From NCBI GenBank assembly GCA_946539635.1, contig CAMNHS010000051.1:1-9001 (forward strand): a stretch of 9,001 nt of DNA, given 5' to 3'. The DNA comes from an uncultured Prevotellaceae bacterium. GTDB taxonomy: Bacteria > Bacteroidota > Bacteroidia > Bacteroidales > Bacteroidaceae. Under the pieces are notes generated by a model. That model worked only from the letters and a program-made list of their open reading frames with translations. It made no database searches and had not been told where the DNA came from. Of the stretch, positions 6,540-9,001 are shown piece by piece. Both the position numbers and the translations under genes were made by a program. How positions within the stretch are numbered: position 1 is the stretch's first letter; each line of letters starts with the position of its first letter.

Positions 6540-6543
6540 CAAC
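6512..6543 (-). promoter_or_regulatory. promoter of the OmpA-like lipoprotein and downstream cluster
   Basis: On the minus strand, TACCTTTG (complement of 6512-6519) matches TAnnTTTG exactly. GTTG (complement of 6540-6543) lies 20 bases upstream as a -33 element; a TTTG at 6543-6546 would need a long 23-base spacer. The start should fall near 6505, leaving a leader of about 38 nt before the ATG at 6467. Each promoter's -33 abuts the other's -7, so RNA polymerase probably cannot occupy both at once. Confidence 0.65.
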
Positions 6544-6590
6544 AAATTTGATTTTTTAACACAAAATATAACAAAATTTACAAGAGAAAA

Positions 6591-8228
6591 ATGGAAAAAA
6601 GTGCATTGCAGATTGCTCGTGCCGCTTATCAGCCAAAGTTACCAAAGGCTCTGCGTGGAGCATTGAAAGCTGTTGAGGGTGCCCCAACGCAGTCAGTAGC
6701 AGATCAGGAAGAGGTAAAGAAGCTCTTCCCTAACACATATGGCATGCCATATCTGAAGTTTGAACCAGTAGAAGGTGCTATGCAGACAGCACAGATGAAT
6801 GTAGGTGTTATCCTTTCTGGTGGTCAGGCTCCTGGTGGTCATAACGTTATTTCTGGTCTGTTTGATGGTATCAAGAAGTTGAATCCTGCTAACAAACTTT
6901 ATGGCTTCATCCTGGGTCCTGGTGGCCTTGTTGACCATAAGTATAAGGAGCTGACAGCTGATATTATTGACGAATATCGTAATACTGGTGGTTTCGATAT
7001 CATTGGTTCAGGCCGTACAAAGCTCGAGAAGAAGGAGCAGTTTGATAAGGGCTTGGAGATTCTTAAGGAACTCAACATCAAGGCTCTTGTTATCATTGGT
7101 GGTGATGATTCTAACACTAATGCTTGTGTTCTCGCAGAGTATTATAAGTCTATCAATGCTGGCGTTCAGGTAATCGGTTGTCCTAAGACTATCGATGGTG
7201 ACCTGAAGAATTCAGAGATTGAGACATCATTCGGTTTCGATACAGCTACAAAGGTATATTCAGAGGTTATCGGTAACATCATGCGTGACTGTAACTCTGC
7301 ACAGAAGTATTGGCACTTCATCAAGTTGATGGGTCGCTCTGCTTCTCATGTTACTTTGGAGTGTGCTCTTCAGACTCGTCCAAACATCACCCTCATTGGT
7401 GAGGAGGTAGAGGCAAAGAATATGTCTCTCGACGATGTTGTAACATATATGGCAAAGATTGTTGCTGCCCGTGCTGAGAAGGGTATGAACTTTGGTGTTG
7501 CCCTCATACCAGAAGGTATCATTGAATTTATCCCAGCTATCAAGAAGCTTATCGCAGAGTTGAATGACCTTCTTGCAAAGCCAGAGGCACAGGGTCTCGA
7601 CCAGAATGGCGCTATGGCATTTGTGAAGGCAAATCTTTCAAAGGATAACCTTGCTATCTTTGAGTCTCTGCCAGTAGGTGTAGCACGTCAGTTGGCTCTC
7701 GATCGTGATCCACACGGAAATGTACAGGTGTCTGCTATCGAGACAGAGAAACTGCTTGCTGAGATGGTAGCAGTAAAACTTGATCAGTGGAAGAAGGAAG
7801 GTAAGTTCAATGGTAAGTTCAGCACTCTGACACACTTCTTCGGTTATGAAGGACGTTGTGCAGCACCATCTAACTTTGATGCTGACTACTGCTATTCTCT
7901 TGGCTTTAATGCTTCAATGCTTATGGCTGCTGGTAAGACAGGTTATATGTCTTCAGTAACAAAGACAAACCGTCCTATAGATGAATGGCAGGCTGGTGGT
8001 ATTCCTATCACTATGATGATGAATATGGAGAAGCGTAATGGTGAGATGAAGCCAGTTATCCGCAAGGCTCTCGTAGAACTTGACGGCAAGCCATTCCAGT
8101 ATTTCGCATCACAGCGTGAGGTATGGGCAAAGGATACATGCTTCTGCTATCCTGGTCCTATCCAGTACTTTGGTCCTTCAGAGGTATGCGATCAGCCTAC
8201 AAAAACTCTGAAGCTTGAACTCGATTAA
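6591..8228 (+). CDS. pfp: pyrophosphate--fructose-6-phosphate 1-phosphotransferase, long form
   Basis: This 545-aa enzyme phosphorylates fructose 6-phosphate reversibly with pyrophosphate instead of ATP, in cytoplasmic glycolysis. SGGQAPGGHN (76-85) is the phosphate-binding loop. GGDDSNTNA (170-178) has Asp at 173, where ATP-dependent enzymes have Gly, and PKTIDGDL (198-205) carries K199; this Asp/Lys pair is the known signature of pyrophosphate use. D202 and D204 are the catalytic acidic residues. MGRSASHVTLE (247-257), IPEG (about 310) and HFFGYEGRCAAPSNFDADY supply the sugar-phosphate site and the long-form-specific part. The length of about 550 aa fits the bacterial and plant-like long PFP clade. 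ATG at 6591 follows the promoter by about 50 nt. All 15 Arg codons are CGT (13) or CGC (2) with no AGA or AGG, and Lys is mostly AAG; this contrasts with neighbouring genes and suggests strong expression. The GH25 gene starts just after its stop. Confidence 0.97.
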   Translation: MEKSALQIARAAYQPKLPKALRGALKAVEGAPTQSVADQEEVKKLFPNTYGMPYLKFEPVEGAMQTAQMNVGVILSGGQAPGGHNVISGLFDGIKKLNPANKLYGFILGPGGLVDHKYKELTADIIDEYRNTGGFDIIGSGRTKLEKKEQFDKGLEILKELNIKALVIIGGDDSNTNACVLAEYYKSINAGVQVIGCPKTIDGDLKNSEIETSFGFDTATKVYSEVIGNIMRDCNSAQKYWHFIKLMGRSASHVTLECALQTRPNITLIGEEVEAKNMSLDDVVTYMAKIVAARAEKGMNFGVALIPEGIIEFIPAIKKLIAELNDLLAKPEAQGLDQNGAMAFVKANLSKDNLAIFESLPVGVARQLALDRDPHGNVQVSAIETEKLLAEMVAVKLDQWKKEGKFNGKFSTLTHFFGYEGRCAAPSNFDADYCYSLGFNASMLMAAGKTGYMSSVTKTNRPIDEWQAGGIPITMMMNMEKRNGEMKPVIRKALVELDGKPFQYFASQREVWAKDTCFCYPGPIQYFGPSEVCDQPTKTLKLELD

Positions 8229-8230
8229 TA

Positions 8231-9001
8231 TTGATTTATCATAAGTTCTATAGAAAATACCCTCGGAAGCCACACAGCAAATGGTGGTGGATGGGGGTAT
8301 TTTTCGTTCTCATAGCCTATGTAGCCTTCTTCTATTATTTCTTTGTCGGCTCTACCAATTATCGCTGGCGTGCCTTATATGGCGACGGCAACTATCCTGA
8401 AGGAGAGGGTTATGAGATTCGTGGCATTGATGTGTCACACTATCAGAATAAGATTGATTGGGAGCGCTTGCGTAATGCTATGATAAAGAAAGCCCCTGTG
8501 CGTTTTGTCTTTATCAAATCAACAGAAGGCAGCAATCTCATAGATGAGAATTTCAAGGACAATTTCTATCAGGCTCGAGAATATGGTTTTATTCGTGGAG
8601 CATACCATTTCTACAGCACAAAATCTTCTGCCCGCGAACAGGCTGCATTCTTCCTGCAGATAGTTCATTTGGAAGAAGGTGATTTGCCTCCTGTGCTTGA
8701 TGTTGAGCATAAGCCGGAAGACATGTCACCAGAAGACTTCCAACGCGAAATTCTCACTTGGCTGAATATCGTGGAAGACCGTTACCACGTAAAGCCAATA
8801 CTTTATACATACCATAAGTTCAAGGAGAAATACCTCTCTGATGCACGCTTTGATGATTATCCCTATTGGATAGCTCACTATTATGTATCAGAGATGAAGT
8901 ATAAAGGTCCTTGGAAATTCTGGCAACATACCGATGCTGGAAGACTTCCTGGCATAAAGGGATATGTTGACTTTAATATCTATAACGGTTCCTACTACGA
9001 C
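8231..9001 (+). CDS. membrane-anchored GH25 lysozyme-like protein, 3' end cut by window
   Basis: The frame is open from 8219 to the window edge. From the TTG at 8231 it gives 257 codons without a stop. Residues 2-18 are basic (YHKFYRKYPRKPHSK), about 19-41 are a hydrophobic anchor after WWWMGVFF, and the GH25 domain starts near residue 65. Its signatures are GIDVSHYQ (65-72), FIKSTEGS (94-101), GAYHFY (123-128), PPVLDVEH (153-160) with the catalytic D157 and E159, and KFWQHTDAG followed by GYVDFNIYNG. GH25 enzymes cleave the beta-1,4 bond between N-acetylmuramic acid and N-acetylglucosamine; this one should face the periplasm from the inner membrane. TTG is preferred because ATG at 8291 would cut off the basic flank and part of the anchor; no other ATG lies upstream in frame. 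The start is 2 nt after the pfp stop and no terminator or promoter is seen, so it is probably co-transcribed with pfp. Only a few C-terminal residues are likely missing. Confidence 0.87.
   Translation, partial: MIYHKFYRKYPRKPHSKWWWMGVFFVLIAYVAFFYYFFVGSTNYRWRALYGDGNYPEGEGYEIRGIDVSHYQNKIDWERLRNAMIKKAPVRFVFIKSTEGSNLIDENFKDNFYQAREYGFIRGAYHFYSTKSSAREQAAFFLQIVHLEEGDLPPVLDVEHKPEDMSPEDFQREILTWLNIVEDRYHVKPILYTYHKFKEKYLSDARFDDYPYWIAHYYVSEMKYKGPWKFWQHTDAGRLPGIKGYVDFNIYNGSYYD

Larger units (their letters stand above)
6508..6543. repeat. inverted repeat spanning the divergent promoters
   Basis: The left arm TTTGCAAAGGTA (6508-6519) and right arm TACCTTTGCAAC (6532-6543) are inverted copies matching at 11 of 12 positions, around a 12-base centre (6520-6531) dominated by nine consecutive A. 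The left arm contains the palindrome TTTGCAAA (6508-6515). The arms hold the -7 and -33 elements of both divergent promoters, so the symmetry is explained at least partly by promoter structure. A dimeric regulator site is also possible. Confidence 0.8.

Noticed and set aside
8281..8400. A 39-codon open frame starting with ATG just after pfp
   Set aside because: It is out of frame with the GH25 sequence and covers only its anchor region; the alternative frame runs on into a complete GH25 domain.
1..9001. Mobile elements, CRISPR arrays, tRNA or rRNA genes
   Set aside because: No transposase, integrase or phage motif, no regularly spaced repeats and no tRNA-like or rRNA-like sequence was seen on either strand.

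Overview
The window looks like chromosomal DNA from a member of the Bacteroidales, most likely a Prevotella-like organism. Three things point there: moderate AT-rich composition, start codons with A-rich or very weak Shine-Dalgarno leaders, and two promoters matching the Bacteroidetes sigma-ABfr consensus (-33 TTTG/TTG, -7 TAnnTTTG). A long pyrophosphate-dependent phosphofructokinase fits the same group. Species cannot be fixed from this sequence. There is no rRNA, tRNA, CRISPR array, insertion sequence or phage gene, and the coding density is high.

Layout. 36-1813 (+): tcdA, a tRNA t6A-cyclising E1-like enzyme, then aroB, 3-dehydroquinate synthase, overlapping by ATGA. The pair converges at about 1800-1830, across a perfect 10-bp hairpin, on a minus-strand cluster. 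1836-6467 (-), read right to left: an OmpA-family glycine-zipper lipoprotein, mtgA (monofunctional peptidoglycan glycosyltransferase), a PcrA/UvrD-type helicase whose start lies inside the end of mtgA, and a regulator. The regulator joins a RIC/YtfE-like di-iron hemerythrin region to a LuxR-type HTH. Gaps are short (38 nt, a 20-nt overlap, 30 nt), so one transcript could carry all four genes. 6468-6590: a 123-nt divergent intergenic region with two interleaved promoters on a 12-bp inverted repeat. 6591-9001 (+): pfp, then a membrane-anchored GH25 lysozyme-like gene starting 2 nt after it and running off the window edge.

How the genes fit together. Three products act in the envelope: the OmpA-like lipoprotein (peptidoglycan binding), MtgA (glycan polymerisation) and the GH25 protein (glycan cleavage). 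pfp is central glycolysis and its codon bias suggests high expression. tcdA and aroB are housekeeping genes. The most unusual product is the minus-strand regulator: it keeps all six residues expected to hold a di-iron site, with spacing like E. coli YtfE, next to a complete LuxR DNA-binding domain. It may be a one-component sensor of nitric oxide, oxygen or oxidative stress. This is the best candidate in the window for an under-described system; the rest is ordinary core genome.
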